Source: Sphingobium sufflavum (lineage in GTDB: Bacteria > Pseudomonadota > Alphaproteobacteria > Sphingomonadales > Sphingomonadaceae). From it: DNA of 64,000 nucleotides. The stretch spans positions 1-64,000 of the forward strand of contig NZ_JAJSSH010000015.1 of NCBI RefSeq assembly GCF_021403115.1. Reading direction: 5' to 3'. Below the pieces are notes generated by a model. That model made no database searches and had not been told where the DNA came from. It saw nothing but the letters and a program-made list of their open reading frames with translations. Made by a program: the position numbers and the translations under genes. Positions 52,948-61,729 of the stretch are shown here, in pieces (the stretch's first letter is position 1; each line of letters opens with the position of its first letter).

Positions 52948-53961
52948 ATGAGCGCAACGATTCACCGTCTCGACCGGAAAAGCGCGCCGTCGCTCGATCC
53001 CATGATCGCGCTGGTCGCGGACGACATGAACGCCGTGAACGCGGTGATCCTCAACCGGATGCAGTCGCGCATCCCCCTGATCCCGGAACTGGCGGGCCAT
53101 CTGATCGCCAGCGGCGGCAAGCGGCTGCGCCCGATGCTGACCCTCGCCTGCGCCCGGCTGCTCGACTATTCGGGGACGCGGCATCACAAGCTGTCCGCCG
53201 CCGTGGAGTTCATCCACACCGCCACCCTGCTGCATGACGATGTGGTGGACGGCAGCGGTTTGCGCCGGGGCAAGACGACCGCCAACATGATCTGGGGCAA
53301 CAGCGCCTCCGTGCTGGTCGGTGATTTCCTGTTCAGCCGCTCGTTCGAGCTGATGGTCGAGGACGGCTCGCTCAAGGTGCTGAAGATCCTCTCCAACGCC
53401 TCCGCCGTGATCGCGGAGGGTGAGGTGAACCAGCTCACCGCGCAGCGCCGCATCGACACGGACGAGGCCAATTACCTCGACATCATCGCGTCCAAGACGG
53501 CGGCGCTTTTCGCCGCCGCCTGCCGCATCGCCGCCGTGGTGGCGGAGCGGGACACGGACTGCGAGATGGCGCTGGACGCCTATGGCCGCAATCTGGGCAT
53601 CGCGTTCCAGCTGGTGGACGACGCCATCGACTATGTGTCGGACGGCGCGACCATGGGCAAGGATGCGGGAGACGACTTCCGCGATGGCAAGGTGACGCTG
53701 CCGGTCATCCTGGCCCATGCGCGCGGCAATGCTGTGCAGCGGCAATTCTGGAAGGACGCGATGAGCGGCCTGCGCGCCAGCGACGACGATCTGGCGGAGG
53801 CGCAGACCTATCTGGCGGAGACGAACGCCATTGCGGACACCTTTGTCCGCGCCCGCCTTTATGGCCAGCGCGCCATCGACGCGATCGGCGGCTTTCCCAA
53901 GGGCGTGGCGCATGACGCGCTGGTCGAGGGCGTCGAGTTCGCCATCGCACGGGCGTATTAG
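52948..53961 (+). CDS. Polyprenyl (octaprenyl/decaprenyl) diphosphate synthase (337 aa)
   Basis: Trans-prenyltransferase that extends FPP for the ubiquinone side chain. First Asp motif DDVVD (97-101) with SGLRRGKTTAN behind it, second Asp motif DDAID (224-228), GGKRLRP substrate loop (57-62), helical throughout. Length and the small residues before the first Asp motif fit long-chain (C40-C50) products; sphingomonads use Q-10. The start at 52948 is chosen; upstream codons lack an RBS. Confidence 0.92.
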   Translation: MSATIHRLDRKSAPSLDPMIALVADDMNAVNAVILNRMQSRIPLIPELAGHLIASGGKRLRPMLTLACARLLDYSGTRHHKLSAAVEFIHTATLLHDDVVDGSGLRRGKTTANMIWGNSASVLVGDFLFSRSFELMVEDGSLKVLKILSNASAVIAEGEVNQLTAQRRIDTDEANYLDIIASKTAALFAAACRIAAVVAERDTDCEMALDAYGRNLGIAFQLVDDAIDYVSDGATMGKDAGDDFRDGKVTLPVILAHARGNAVQRQFWKDAMSGLRASDDDLAEAQTYLAETNAIADTFVRARLYGQRAIDAIGGFPKGVAHDALVEGVEFAIARAY

Positions 53962-54070
53962 AGGATAGGGCGAGGCGGGCCGGAGGGGGCTGCGCCTAGG
54001 GAACCGGGCGAGATGGCCTCGCAGGGCCTTTGCCGGTGACGCATGGAAGCGGCCGAGCCCTCCGCCTGAT

Positions 54071-54424
54071 CTACCGCTTTTTCTTCTCGTGCTGGTCGAT
54101 CAGCACCGCCTGTTGCCATTTGCCGGGCGCCTTGTCAGTGCGATGGATGCACCCCGCCTAGCAGCAGGGGCGTTTCTTTCCCTCCAGCAGTTCCTCGCGG
54201 GTTCGCTCGATGCGGCGCTGGCGCGTTTGGGGCTGTTTCGCGTCATCCACCCAGCAGATGAACTCGTTCCGGCCCAGCGGCGTCAGCTTTTCCCACAGCG
54301 CCAGAATGGCGGGGTCCGCCTGCAAGGCTGTCCGCAGGTCGTCGCCAGCCTCATGCACTGTGCCTTGTGGAAAAGCGTTCGCCACGAAATCTCCTTGCCC
54401 CCTGACAGGGTGCCGGTCGGTCAT
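54071..54424 (-). pseudogene. YdeI/OmpD-associated family protein with internal amber codon
   Basis: The frame MTDRHPVRGQGDFVANAFPQ continues with AILALWEKLTPLGRNEFICW and RRIERTREELLEGKKRPCC, reaches TAG at 54158-54160, and resumes without shift as AGCIHRTDKAPGKWQQAVL to a stop at 54071. Family members read ...CCW-GCIHRTDK... there, so the amber replaces a Trp codon (TGG to TAG). The 88-residue N-terminal part could still be made. The gene is either decayed or read through; a base error is the simplest alternative. Confidence 0.7.
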
Positions 54425-54708
54425 CGCCCTCTGGAATGACAGGTGGGCGAGCCTGATCGTTCGGTGACAAAATGTCCATGGCGGGACGATCCTGCCTCTC
54501 CGCCACACCCCCTCACACTGACTATGTTTAGCATCCGCCTCTTGACTGGACAGCCCTGTTGGATACGAGGCGAGAGGAGAGCAGCTTTGCCGCTCCATCG
54601 TCGGGACGATAATCGCGCTGTCGCCAGGATAGTGAGGATTTCCGGTTGTCCTGTGGCGGGGGAACGGTAGGCAGGCGGCTCGCCGCGAAGTTCTGGAGAG
54701 AGCGACCC
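54425..54708. other. Intergenic region before the E1 alpha gene
   Basis: 284 bases between the YdeI-like gene and the E1 operon. GGAGAGAG at its right end is the RBS of the E1 alpha gene. No repeats or RNA elements were recognised. Confidence 0.4.
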
Positions 54709-55689
54709 ATGACGATCCCCAATGGCCCCGACGGCCCCACGCAAGTCGAGATTTTCCGCCGCATGGCCCTGCTGAAGGCCAATGACGACTATACGCGCAA
54801 GATGGTGACGGGCGGCAAGCTCTTCATCCCTTATTACAGCTATCGCGGGCAGGAGGTCATTCCGGCCGCCGCCTTCGTGAACCTGACCGATCAGGATTAT
54901 CTGTGCACCATCTATCGCGGCATCCATGACCTTCTGTCGAAGGGCCTGCCGCTGAAGGATCTGTGGGCGGAAATCGCGGGTCGCAAGACCGGCAGCTGCG
55001 GCGGCAAGGGCGGCCCGATGCATCTCACCTACCCTGAAAAGGGCGTGATGGTGACGACGGGCATCGTGGGTTCGTCCATGCCCATCGCCAACGGTCTGGC
55101 CTGGGGCGCGCAGCTTTCGGGCGATGGCCGCGTCGCGGTCGCGACCTTCGGTGACGCCGCGTCCAACATCGGCGCCTTCCACGAATCGCTGAACATGGCG
55201 TCGGTGTGGAAGCTGCCCGTGATCTTCCTGTGCCAGAACAACACTTTTGGCGAGCATACGCCTTATGCAAAGGCGACGTCGGTCGAGAAGATCGCGGACC
55301 GCGCCATCGCCTATGGCATGCCCGGCATCCATGTCGACGGCAACGACCCCATCGCCATGTATAATGCGATGGCCGAAGCGGTCGCCCGCGCCCGTGCCGG
55401 CGAAGGCCCGACCCTGATCGAGGCGATGACCTATCGCTTCCACGGCCATGTCTTTGGCGACAAGGACGAATATATGGACAAGGACGTCAAGAAGCAGGCG
55501 ATCGCGGACGATCCGTACCCGCGCTTCCGGGCCAAGCTGATCGCGGACGGCACCGCCACCGAGGACGCGCTGGCCAAGATCGAGGCCGACATCCAGGCCG
55601 AGATCGAAGAGGCCGCCAACGCCGCCTGGGAAGCCGAATTCCCGGATGTCGCCGAACTGACCACCGATGTTTATGGAGAAGTCGCATGA
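54709..55689 (+). CDS. Thiamine-diphosphate 2-oxoacid/acetoin dehydrogenase E1, alpha subunit (326 aa)
   Basis: E1-alpha of the pyruvate/acetoin dehydrogenase type. The ThDP motif reads GDAASNIGAFHESLNMASVW ending in CQNN. The phosphorylation-loop-like region is YRFHGHVFGDKDEYMDK, and KGGPMHL is typical for the family. It decarboxylates a 2-oxoacid or acetoin and loads the acyl group on a lipoyl domain. The ATG at 54709 has GGAGAGAG upstream and the stop overlaps the beta-subunit gene by 4 bases (ATGA). No E2 catalytic or E3 gene follows. Confidence 0.93.
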   Translation: MTIPNGPDGPTQVEIFRRMALLKANDDYTRKMVTGGKLFIPYYSYRGQEVIPAAAFVNLTDQDYLCTIYRGIHDLLSKGLPLKDLWAEIAGRKTGSCGGKGGPMHLTYPEKGVMVTTGIVGSSMPIANGLAWGAQLSGDGRVAVATFGDAASNIGAFHESLNMASVWKLPVIFLCQNNTFGEHTPYAKATSVEKIADRAIAYGMPGIHVDGNDPIAMYNAMAEAVARARAGEGPTLIEAMTYRFHGHVFGDKDEYMDKDVKKQAIADDPYPRFRAKLIADGTATEDALAKIEADIQAEIEEAANAAWEAEFPDVAELTTDVYGEVA

Positions 55690-56690
55690 GCGATACCGAC
55701 ACTGCCGTGAAGCCGGTGATGGTCGTTGCGGCCATCAATCAGGCGCTGGCCGACGCGATGGCCGATGACGAGAAAGTGCTGATTCTGGGCGAGGACGTGG
55801 CCGACCCGGAAGGCGGCGGCGTGTCCGGCGTGACCAAGGGCCTGTCGAGCCGTTTCGGCGACAATCGCGTGAAGTCCACCCCGATCTCCGAACAGGCGAT
55901 CATCGGTGCGGCCATCGGTGCGTCGCTGGTCGGCTACAAGCCGGTCGCCGAGATCATGATGATGAACTTCACCACGGTCGCGATGGACATGATCGTCAAC
56001 CATGCGGCGAAGCTTCGCTACATGTCGGGCGGCCACACCAATGTCCCCATCGTGATCCGCTGCATGACCGGCGCGGGTTTCGGCACCGGCGGCCAGCATT
56101 CGGACTTCTGGGAGGCATGGTTCAGCCATGTCGCGGGCATGAAGGTGGTTCTGCCATCCTGTTCGGAAGACGCCTATGGCTTGATGCGTTCGGCCATCGA
56201 CGATCCCGATCCCGTGCTGTTCATCGAGGCGATGCCCAATTACTGGACGCCGTTCCCGCCCGCCGAGACCGGCCATCGCGTGCCGCTGGGCAAGGCGCGG
56301 GTCCGTCAGGAAGGCACTGACGTCACCATCGTGACCTATTCCCGCATGGTGAACGAGGCGCTGACCGCCGCCAAGACGCTGGCCGAGGCTGGCATCAGCG
56401 CGGAGGTCGTCGACCTGCGCACCGTGCAGCCGTGGGATGAGGAAACCGTCCTGGCCTCCGTCGCCAAGACCGGCCGCCTGATCGTCACGCATGAGGCGGT
56501 GACGCCGTTCGGCGTCGGCGCGGAAATCGCGGCGGTGGTTCAGGAGAAGCTGTTCGGCAAGCTGAAAGGCCCCGTCGTGCGCGTCGGCGCGGCTTTCACG
56601 CCCGTCCCCTTTTCCAAGCCGCTGGAATCGGCTTATCTGCCCGACGCGGCCAAGATCGCGGATGCGGCCACGAAACTCGTCAAAGGATAA
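55686..56690 (+). CDS. 2-oxoacid/acetoin dehydrogenase E1, beta subunit (334 aa)
   Basis: Transketolase-like beta subunit completing the ThDP site: VLILGEDVADPEGGGVSGVT, then STPISEQAIIGAAIGASLVG with the catalytic Glu, FGTGGQHSDFWEAWFSHVAG, and C-terminal VVDLRTVQPWDEETVLASV. Forms a 2:2 tetramer with the preceding alpha subunit. It ends 6 bases before a stand-alone lipoyl gene. The natural substrate (pyruvate, acetoin, branched 2-oxoacid) cannot be told from sequence alone. Confidence 0.93.
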   Translation: MSDTDTAVKPVMVVAAINQALADAMADDEKVLILGEDVADPEGGGVSGVTKGLSSRFGDNRVKSTPISEQAIIGAAIGASLVGYKPVAEIMMMNFTTVAMDMIVNHAAKLRYMSGGHTNVPIVIRCMTGAGFGTGGQHSDFWEAWFSHVAGMKVVLPSCSEDAYGLMRSAIDDPDPVLFIEAMPNYWTPFPPAETGHRVPLGKARVRQEGTDVTIVTYSRMVNEALTAAKTLAEAGISAEVVDLRTVQPWDEETVLASVAKTGRLIVTHEAVTPFGVGAEIAAVVQEKLFGKLKGPVVRVGAAFTPVPFSKPLESAYLPDAAKIADAATKLVKG

Positions 56691-56696
56691 TCAGCA

Positions 56697-56927
56697 ATGG
56701 CAACCGAAATCATTCTGCCGAAGATCGGCTTTTCGATGAACGAGGGCACGCTGGCCGAGTGGCTGGTGGCCGACGGCGCGACCGTGACCGAGGGGCAGGC
56801 GCTGTTCCTGCTGGAGGCGGACAAGTCCTCCAACGAGGTCGAGTCGCCTGCTGCGGGCACGCTGCGTATCAGCGCGGAAGCCGGCGGCACCTACGAAGTC
56901 GGCACCGTCCTCGGTACGATCGAGTAA
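56697..56927 (+). CDS. Stand-alone lipoyl-domain protein (76 aa)
   Basis: Complete lipoyl/biotinyl hammerhead: ITLPKIGFSMNEGTLAEWLV-like start, lipoylated Lys K43 in LLEADKSSNEVESPAAG, and EVGTVLGTIE at the end. It stops exactly after the domain, where an E2 would continue with a linker and the acyltransferase core. It is the third gene of the E1 operon (6-base gap). It could shuttle the acyl group from E1 to an E2 encoded elsewhere or to another acceptor. Confidence 0.9.
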   Translation: MATEIILPKIGFSMNEGTLAEWLVADGATVTEGQALFLLEADKSSNEVESPAAGTLRISAEAGGTYEVGTVLGTIE

Positions 56928-57134
56928 TCTGCATCGCAGCATCGGCATGATGACAGGCGGGCGGGGGATCATCCTCCGCCCGTTGGTTTATGCGGCCTAT
57001 CCGGTGGCGGGGGATTTGTCCCGTCATCCCGGATCATGTTCGGGGCGGCGAACTATGGGCAGCCGCACTCCCAGGAAAACAGCCGCGCCCGCACAGCATA
57101 GCTACGCATTTTCGCACCACGGGAAGAGGAAGCC
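56928..57134. other. Spacer with half of a REP-like element
   Basis: 207 bases after the lipoyl gene. CCCGTCATCCCGGATCATGT (around 57019-57038) is a half-site of the GTCACCCCGGA repeat family without its partner arm. AAGAGGAA before 57135 is the RBS of the Gfo/Idh gene. Confidence 0.5.
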
Positions 57135-58238
57135 ATGACGCTCAAGGTCGGTATCATCAGCGCCAACTGGGGCGCCTTTGCCCATCTCCCCGCCTGGCGT
57201 TCGCTGCCGGGGGTCGAGGTGACGGGCATCTGCACGTCCCGGCAGGAAACGGCGGAGGCGGCGGCGGAGAAGTTCGGCATCGCGCGCCCTTTCTGGAGCG
57301 CGGAGGCGATGGCCGCCGACCCGGACATCCATATCGTCGATTGCGGCACGCGCCCCTCGCTGCGCCACAAGATGGTGCAGGACTGTTTTGCGGGCGGCAA
57401 GCATGTCTATAACGGCATCCCCTTCGCCGCGAATATCGACGACGCCCGCGACCTGCACCGGGCCTGGCAGGCCAGCGGCAAGGTGGGCGTGGTCGACGCC
57501 CTGTCGCAATGGGTGCCCGCCATCCGCCTGATGAAGGAGATGGTGGACGCGGGCGATCTGGGCCAGCCGTTCGGCGGCACGCTCCATTTCAACATGGCGC
57601 TGTTCAACCCGCTGATCCTGCAATTCCCGTACAACTGGTTCGCGCAAGGGGGGCTGGGCGTCTCGGCCGTGCGCAATCTCGGCAGCCATGCGCTGCACGT
57701 CCTCCTCCACATCTTCGGCCCCGTCGCGGAACTGGTGGCGGACGATCGGCAATTGCTGGACGTCTGGACCGCGCCGACGGGGGAGACGATCGTGCCGGAG
57801 ACGAACGATTTCGCCAACGCCCTGATCCGCTTCGAAAGCGGGCTGACCCTCCAGTTCCAGATCAGCTGGAACGCGACGCTGGGCGAGGGCTGGCTGCTTG
57901 ACGTGTTCGGGTCGAAGGGCCGGGTCGTGACGACCGCGCCCAGTTTCCCCACGCCGCGCGACACGCGGATCAGCGCGGGTCGGGTCGGCGGCGCGCTGGA
58001 AGAGGTGGCCATCCCGGACCGGCTGAAGAGCGCCGAGGGCATCGGGCTGGACTGGACCGCGCCGGTTCCGCCTTCCTATCCCATGGCGCTGGCGATGCGC
58101 TCCATGGTCGACGCGATAGAGGGCAAGGGCCGGGCCGCCCCGGACTTTCAGCAGGCATGGGATGTCGAGCGCGTGCAGGAGGCGATCCGCCTGTCCAGCG
58201 CGGATCGGCGCTGGGTCGCGCTGGCGGACATCGCCTGA
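57135..58238 (+). CDS. Gfo/Idh/MocA-family oxidoreductase (367 aa)
   Basis: NAD(P)-dependent dehydrogenase family acting on sugars or inositols. The N-terminal Rossmann fold (VGIISANWGAFAHLPAWRSL) carries a divergent dinucleotide loop in place of GxGxxG. The EKP-like catalytic Lys motif reads GIPFAANIDDARDL where EKP usually stands, so the usual lysine is missing. The C-terminal alpha/beta domain (FALIRFESGLTLQFQISWNA) is intact. A sugar role is assumed from family only; the altered active site may mean another reaction. It stands between the E1 operon and an ABM gene 38 bases on. Confidence 0.85.
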   Translation: MTLKVGIISANWGAFAHLPAWRSLPGVEVTGICTSRQETAEAAAEKFGIARPFWSAEAMAADPDIHIVDCGTRPSLRHKMVQDCFAGGKHVYNGIPFAANIDDARDLHRAWQASGKVGVVDALSQWVPAIRLMKEMVDAGDLGQPFGGTLHFNMALFNPLILQFPYNWFAQGGLGVSAVRNLGSHALHVLLHIFGPVAELVADDRQLLDVWTAPTGETIVPETNDFANALIRFESGLTLQFQISWNATLGEGWLLDVFGSKGRVVTTAPSFPTPRDTRISAGRVGGALEEVAIPDRLKSAEGIGLDWTAPVPPSYPMALAMRSMVDAIEGKGRAAPDFQQAWDVERVQEAIRLSSADRRWVALADIA

Positions 58239-58276
58239 CCGCGCATCGCGACGAACAGGATAGGAAAGGCACGGAT

Positions 58277-58564
58277 ATGCTGGTCGAACGGTCGGATTTC
58301 ACCATCAGGGCGGGATCGGAAGAGGGGTTTCAGGACGCTATGGCGACGCGCGGCGTGCCGCTGTTGCAGGGCGTGCCGGGCGTGCTCTCCGTCCAGTGCG
58401 GTCGCGGCGTGGAGCGTCCCGACGCCTTCATGCTGCTCGTCGCATGGGAGTCGATGGACGCGCACAAGGCCTATAATCTGATGCCCGAATGTCAGGAACT
58501 GCGCGCGCTGATCGGCGGCTTCGCGACCGGCGGGTCGATGGAGCATTTTGAGATGCCCGGCTGA
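58277..58564 (+). CDS. Antibiotic biosynthesis monooxygenase (ABM) domain protein (95 aa)
   Basis: Small ferredoxin-like ABM domain: MLVERSDFTIRAGSEEGFQD, then GVPGVLSVQCGRGVERPDAF, MLLVAWESMDAHKAYNLMPE. Relatives are cofactor-free monooxygenases or quinone-type metabolite binders. It begins 38 bases after the Gfo/Idh gene; GGATAT is the only RBS-like signal, so coupling is likely. Function not assigned. Confidence 0.75.
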   Translation: MLVERSDFTIRAGSEEGFQDAMATRGVPLLQGVPGVLSVQCGRGVERPDAFMLLVAWESMDAHKAYNLMPECQELRALIGGFATGGSMEHFEMPG

Positions 58565-58597
58565 CCCGACCGCCGGCCGCGCAGGGCGTCAGGCCGC

Positions 58598-59021
58598 CTA
58601 TGGACGCAGCGCGATCAGCCCGTGGCGCAGCGCCAGCGGATAGAGGCAGTCATTCTCCATCCGCATATAGTCGCGCAGGCGGCCCATGATCCACCGGGTC
58701 GCCTTCGCAAAGCTCCCCCAGTCCTCGCGGATATTCTTCTCGCTCCATTCGGAGAGATAGAGGCCCCATTCCTGCACCAAGTCGGTGAAGCGGCCGTCCT
58801 GTTCGGCGGCGACGCGGGCGAACGCCCGGCGGCCCGTCACATCTTCCCCGTCGAGGAACAGTTTTTTCGGCGGCGAGATGGGCGTTGAGCGCGTGGCGAA
58901 AGCTGTTGAGCGCGTCATAGGCCGCGTCGGGCCGGGGCGCTGCCGCCACCAGATCGCACAGGGCGTGCGCGCCGCTGTCGAGATGATTATGCTCGTCGAT
59001 CAATCCGAAAATATGCTGCAT
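58598..59021 (-). pseudogene. Hemerythrin-like domain protein, frameshifted
   Basis: Two overlapping frames form one protein. The N-terminus is MQHIFGLIDEHNHLDSGAHA ... FRHALNAHLAAEK, and the rest is KLFLDGEDVTGRRAF ... YMRMENDCLYPLALRHGLI, giving ~141 residues with the His/Glu pattern of a hemerythrin four-helix bundle. The break is a run of six A on the minus strand (around 58860-58865): five A would restore the frame (E-K-L-F-L-D). A decayed gene, an assembly error or slippage on the A-run are all possible. Confidence 0.7.
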
Positions 59022-59355
59022 CCCGCGACCCTCGCCTGTTTCTGGCCGCCATCCGCTTCCGGGGCAGGGCGACAGGGTTCAGAAGAGTTGATCGCGATTT
59101 TCAGGTTCGTCGCCAGAACTGCCGATTTTAGTCCAAGGTTCGCGCTATGGTGGAGGCGGCAATGGCGGCGGCCGATTCTCAGCCTCCGTTCGTCCTTCGA
59201 CACGCTCAGGACGAACGGGCTGGGCAGGAACGGCAGAGAACAGTCGCTTTCGCCGTCAGCCCCTCCAATCCCCGTTGAAGCATATTGTCCCTTGGATCGT
59301 CATGGCTTCGCTCCACGCGCAAGGACGAGGTGGGTCAATCTGACGTCAGCAGGCT
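59022..59355. repeat. Intergenic region with a REP-like hairpin
   Basis: 334 bases between two minus-strand genes. It contains the hairpin CCGTTCGTCCT / AGGACGAACGG (59186-59218, 11-bp perfect stem), a shortened form of the repeat between cysD and cysNC. The rest shows no gene. Confidence 0.75.
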
Positions 59356-60438
59356 CTAATGCGCCGTGCGGAACCGCTGCGGCGTCACCCCGGTCCAGCG
59401 TTTGAACGCGCGCCCGAAACTGGTCTGCTCGCCATAGCCCAGCCGCTCGGCAATCTCCTCAAGGCTCATGGACGGGGTCTGGAGATAGATGCGCGCCAGC
59501 CGCTCCCGCTCGCCCTCGACCAGGTCGGAGAATTTCACGTCATGCGCGGCCAGCCGCCCTTGCAGGGTGCGGACGGAAAAGCCCAGCTTCTGCGCGCAGC
59601 GTTCGATGGAGCAGCTTCCGGTGGGCAGGGCGCCACGGATATAGCTGCCCACGCGCGCGGCGATGGTCGCGCTGTTCGCCTGCTTCAACCGGGCCAGATA
59701 GCCGCCCAGCAGGCGGAACAGCAGCCGGTTGGCGCTGGCGATGGGCCGGTCGAGCGCCTGCACGGGAAAGCCGATGGCGTTGATCCCCGCGCGGGCGTGC
59801 ACGCGGCAGGCGGCGATCTGCTCGATCTCCTCCATGTCACGGGCGCGCGTCTCCACGGTCAGCTTCGCATAGCTGGGGTCGAACCCCGGCCCGCCGACCA
59901 TGCGGAGCAGTTTCAGGTTGAGGACCAGCGCCTGCAAATGCGCCTGATCGTTGAGGCCGAGGTCGATGTTCGCGCCCCAGCGCAGTTCCGCGACCTGTGG
60001 CCCCTCGATCAGTTCCACCGACGCTTCGGGCGAGTGGACCACGGGCAGATAATCGACGACGCAGGCCATGGCGTCGCGCATCGTCGGTGCGGACCGGCAC
60101 AGCGCGGCGACGCAGCCAAACACGTCGGCATCCTGCGCCTGCCCCAGATGCAGGCCGAACAGCGGATCGTCGAACAGGGTGCTGCAATATTCGAACGTGT
60201 CGGCGATGGACTGGCAGGGGACATGGCTTTCCGGGTCGCCGATCACGCGCGGTTCGATGCCATGCCGTTCGAGGATGCGACGGGCGTCGCGCCCCTGCGC
60301 ACTGGCATAATCCTGCAACCCGGTGAAGTTGGCGGCGCGGCACTGGCCATGGCCCGGAACCGCGTCCAGCGGACCGTTCAGCCCGAAGAAGAGTTCACCC
60401 TCCTGCATCCCGGTTCCCTGCATCCCCGCCTCCTGCAT
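59356..60438 (-). CDS. AraC-family transcriptional regulator with AraC-type N-domain (361 aa)
   Basis: The C-terminal ~100 residues form the two-HTH AraC domain (CSIERCAQKLGFSVRTLQGR, then MSLEEIAERLGYGEQTSFGR). The N-terminal part (ILERHGIEPRVIGDPESHVP, TLFDDPLFGLHLGQAQDADV) is the Arabinose_bd_2 type found in sphingomonad catabolic regulators such as OruR. The start at 60438 has AGGGGAAGG 6 bases before it; the frame is open further. Divergent from the crotonase gene, which is its likely target. Confidence 0.87.
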   Translation of the reverse strand: MQEAGMQGTGMQEGELFFGLNGPLDAVPGHGQCRAANFTGLQDYASAQGRDARRILERHGIEPRVIGDPESHVPCQSIADTFEYCSTLFDDPLFGLHLGQAQDADVFGCVAALCRSAPTMRDAMACVVDYLPVVHSPEASVELIEGPQVAELRWGANIDLGLNDQAHLQALVLNLKLLRMVGGPGFDPSYAKLTVETRARDMEEIEQIAACRVHARAGINAIGFPVQALDRPIASANRLLFRLLGGYLARLKQANSATIAARVGSYIRGALPTGSCSIERCAQKLGFSVRTLQGRLAAHDVKFSDLVEGERERLARIYLQTPSMSLEEIAERLGYGEQTSFGRAFKRWTGVTPQRFRTAH

Positions 60439-60623
60439 CTGCGGCCTTCCCCTGTCGCCCCGGCGTGGTGCCCGGTCCGTTGGAAGTGTCCGTACAGCAT
60501 GAGAGGCTATCAGCGAATGGCCGCCGCGTCCAATGTCGAAACCCATGCATGAAATGCCAATACGGGGCGGCGACCCCTATGGCAGCGTCCCCGCATCAGA
60601 CCAGACAGACGGGACAGGATCGC

Positions 60624-61595
60624 ATGACGACGGCAGCAGAACATCGGGCGGCGGCGCGCCAGTTCATCCGGTACGAGAAGGACAAGGCGACCAAGATCGC
60701 GACCCTGACCTTCGACCGGCCGGGCAAGGCGAACACGGCGACCATCGGCATGCGGATGCTGTTCGCGGATTATGTCCACATGGCCAACATCGACAATGAT
60801 GTGAAGGTGCTGGTGATCCGGGGCGAGGGGGAGGATCTGGGCACGGGCGGCGACCTGCCGGAGCATGGCGACCTCTATCTCAACCCCAATGAGGACAGCA
60901 ATTTCCTGCCCGATCTGGAGATTGACGACCCGGACGTCCAATATCCGCCGCACACCTCCTTTCGCTACCTCCACGGCTTGACCGACTATTATGCGAAGGC
61001 GCGGTCGGGCAATCGCCCGCTTCAGGAATTCAAGAAGATCAGCATCATAGAGGCCAAGGGCTATTGCTATGGCTGGCATTTCTATCAATGCGCGGATGCG
61101 GACATGATTATCTCATCGGACGATGCGCTCTTCGGCCATCCGGCGTTCCGCTATGCGGGCTGGGGACCGCGCTTGTGGCAATGGGCGGAGATGATGGGCA
61201 TCCGCAAGTTCAGCGAAATGCTGTTCACCGGGCGGCCCTTCACCGCAAAGGAAATGGCCGACTGCAATTTCGTGAACAGCGTGGTGCCGCGCGACCATCT
61301 GGAGGCGGAAACGGCCAAATATGCGAAGGCTTGCTCACTGACCCGCCCGCTCGACGTGGTGGTGGTGCAGAAGACGTTCCTGGAACTCTACAAGCAGCAC
61401 AAGGGCGAATATATGGGCAGCTTGCTGACCGGCTTTGTCGAGGGCGTGCTGCCGTCGATGACGGACGATGTGGCGGAGGATCTGAACCTGGGCAATGGCG
61501 TGTTCGATCAGGGCATCAACAATGTCGTGAAGGCGCGCGATCAGGCCTATCCGCCCGAATGGCGCCTCAGCCGCAAGGGCCGCGCCCAGCCCTGA
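60624..61595 (+). CDS. Enoyl-CoA hydratase/isomerase (crotonase) family protein (323 aa)
   Basis: Crotonase-fold CoA enzyme: TLTFDRPGKANTATIGMRML near the N-terminus, VIRGEGEDLGTGGDLPEHGD as the oxyanion-hole region, and IEAKGYCYGWHFYQCADADM where the catalytic Glu normally sits. It is longer than the ~260-aa norm because of an insert around residues 85-125. Hydration, isomerisation or C-C cleavage of an acyl-CoA are possible. GGACAGG precedes the ATG. Controlled probably by the divergent AraC regulator. Confidence 0.85.
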   Translation: MTTAAEHRAAARQFIRYEKDKATKIATLTFDRPGKANTATIGMRMLFADYVHMANIDNDVKVLVIRGEGEDLGTGGDLPEHGDLYLNPNEDSNFLPDLEIDDPDVQYPPHTSFRYLHGLTDYYAKARSGNRPLQEFKKISIIEAKGYCYGWHFYQCADADMIISSDDALFGHPAFRYAGWGPRLWQWAEMMGIRKFSEMLFTGRPFTAKEMADCNFVNSVVPRDHLEAETAKYAKACSLTRPLDVVVVQKTFLELYKQHKGEYMGSLLTGFVEGVLPSMTDDVAEDLNLGNGVFDQGINNVVKARDQAYPPEWRLSRKGRAQP

Positions 61596-61729
61596 TGCGG
61601 CCGGCCGGTCGGGGCCTTGGGGAGCACGTCAAACCCCAAGGCTCGTCAGGCCGACGACGATCCGCACCCCTTCACCCCCTGCCAGAGGGCATGGTGCGGG
61701 TGTCACCGCAAAGCGCCAAGGCTCCCGCT

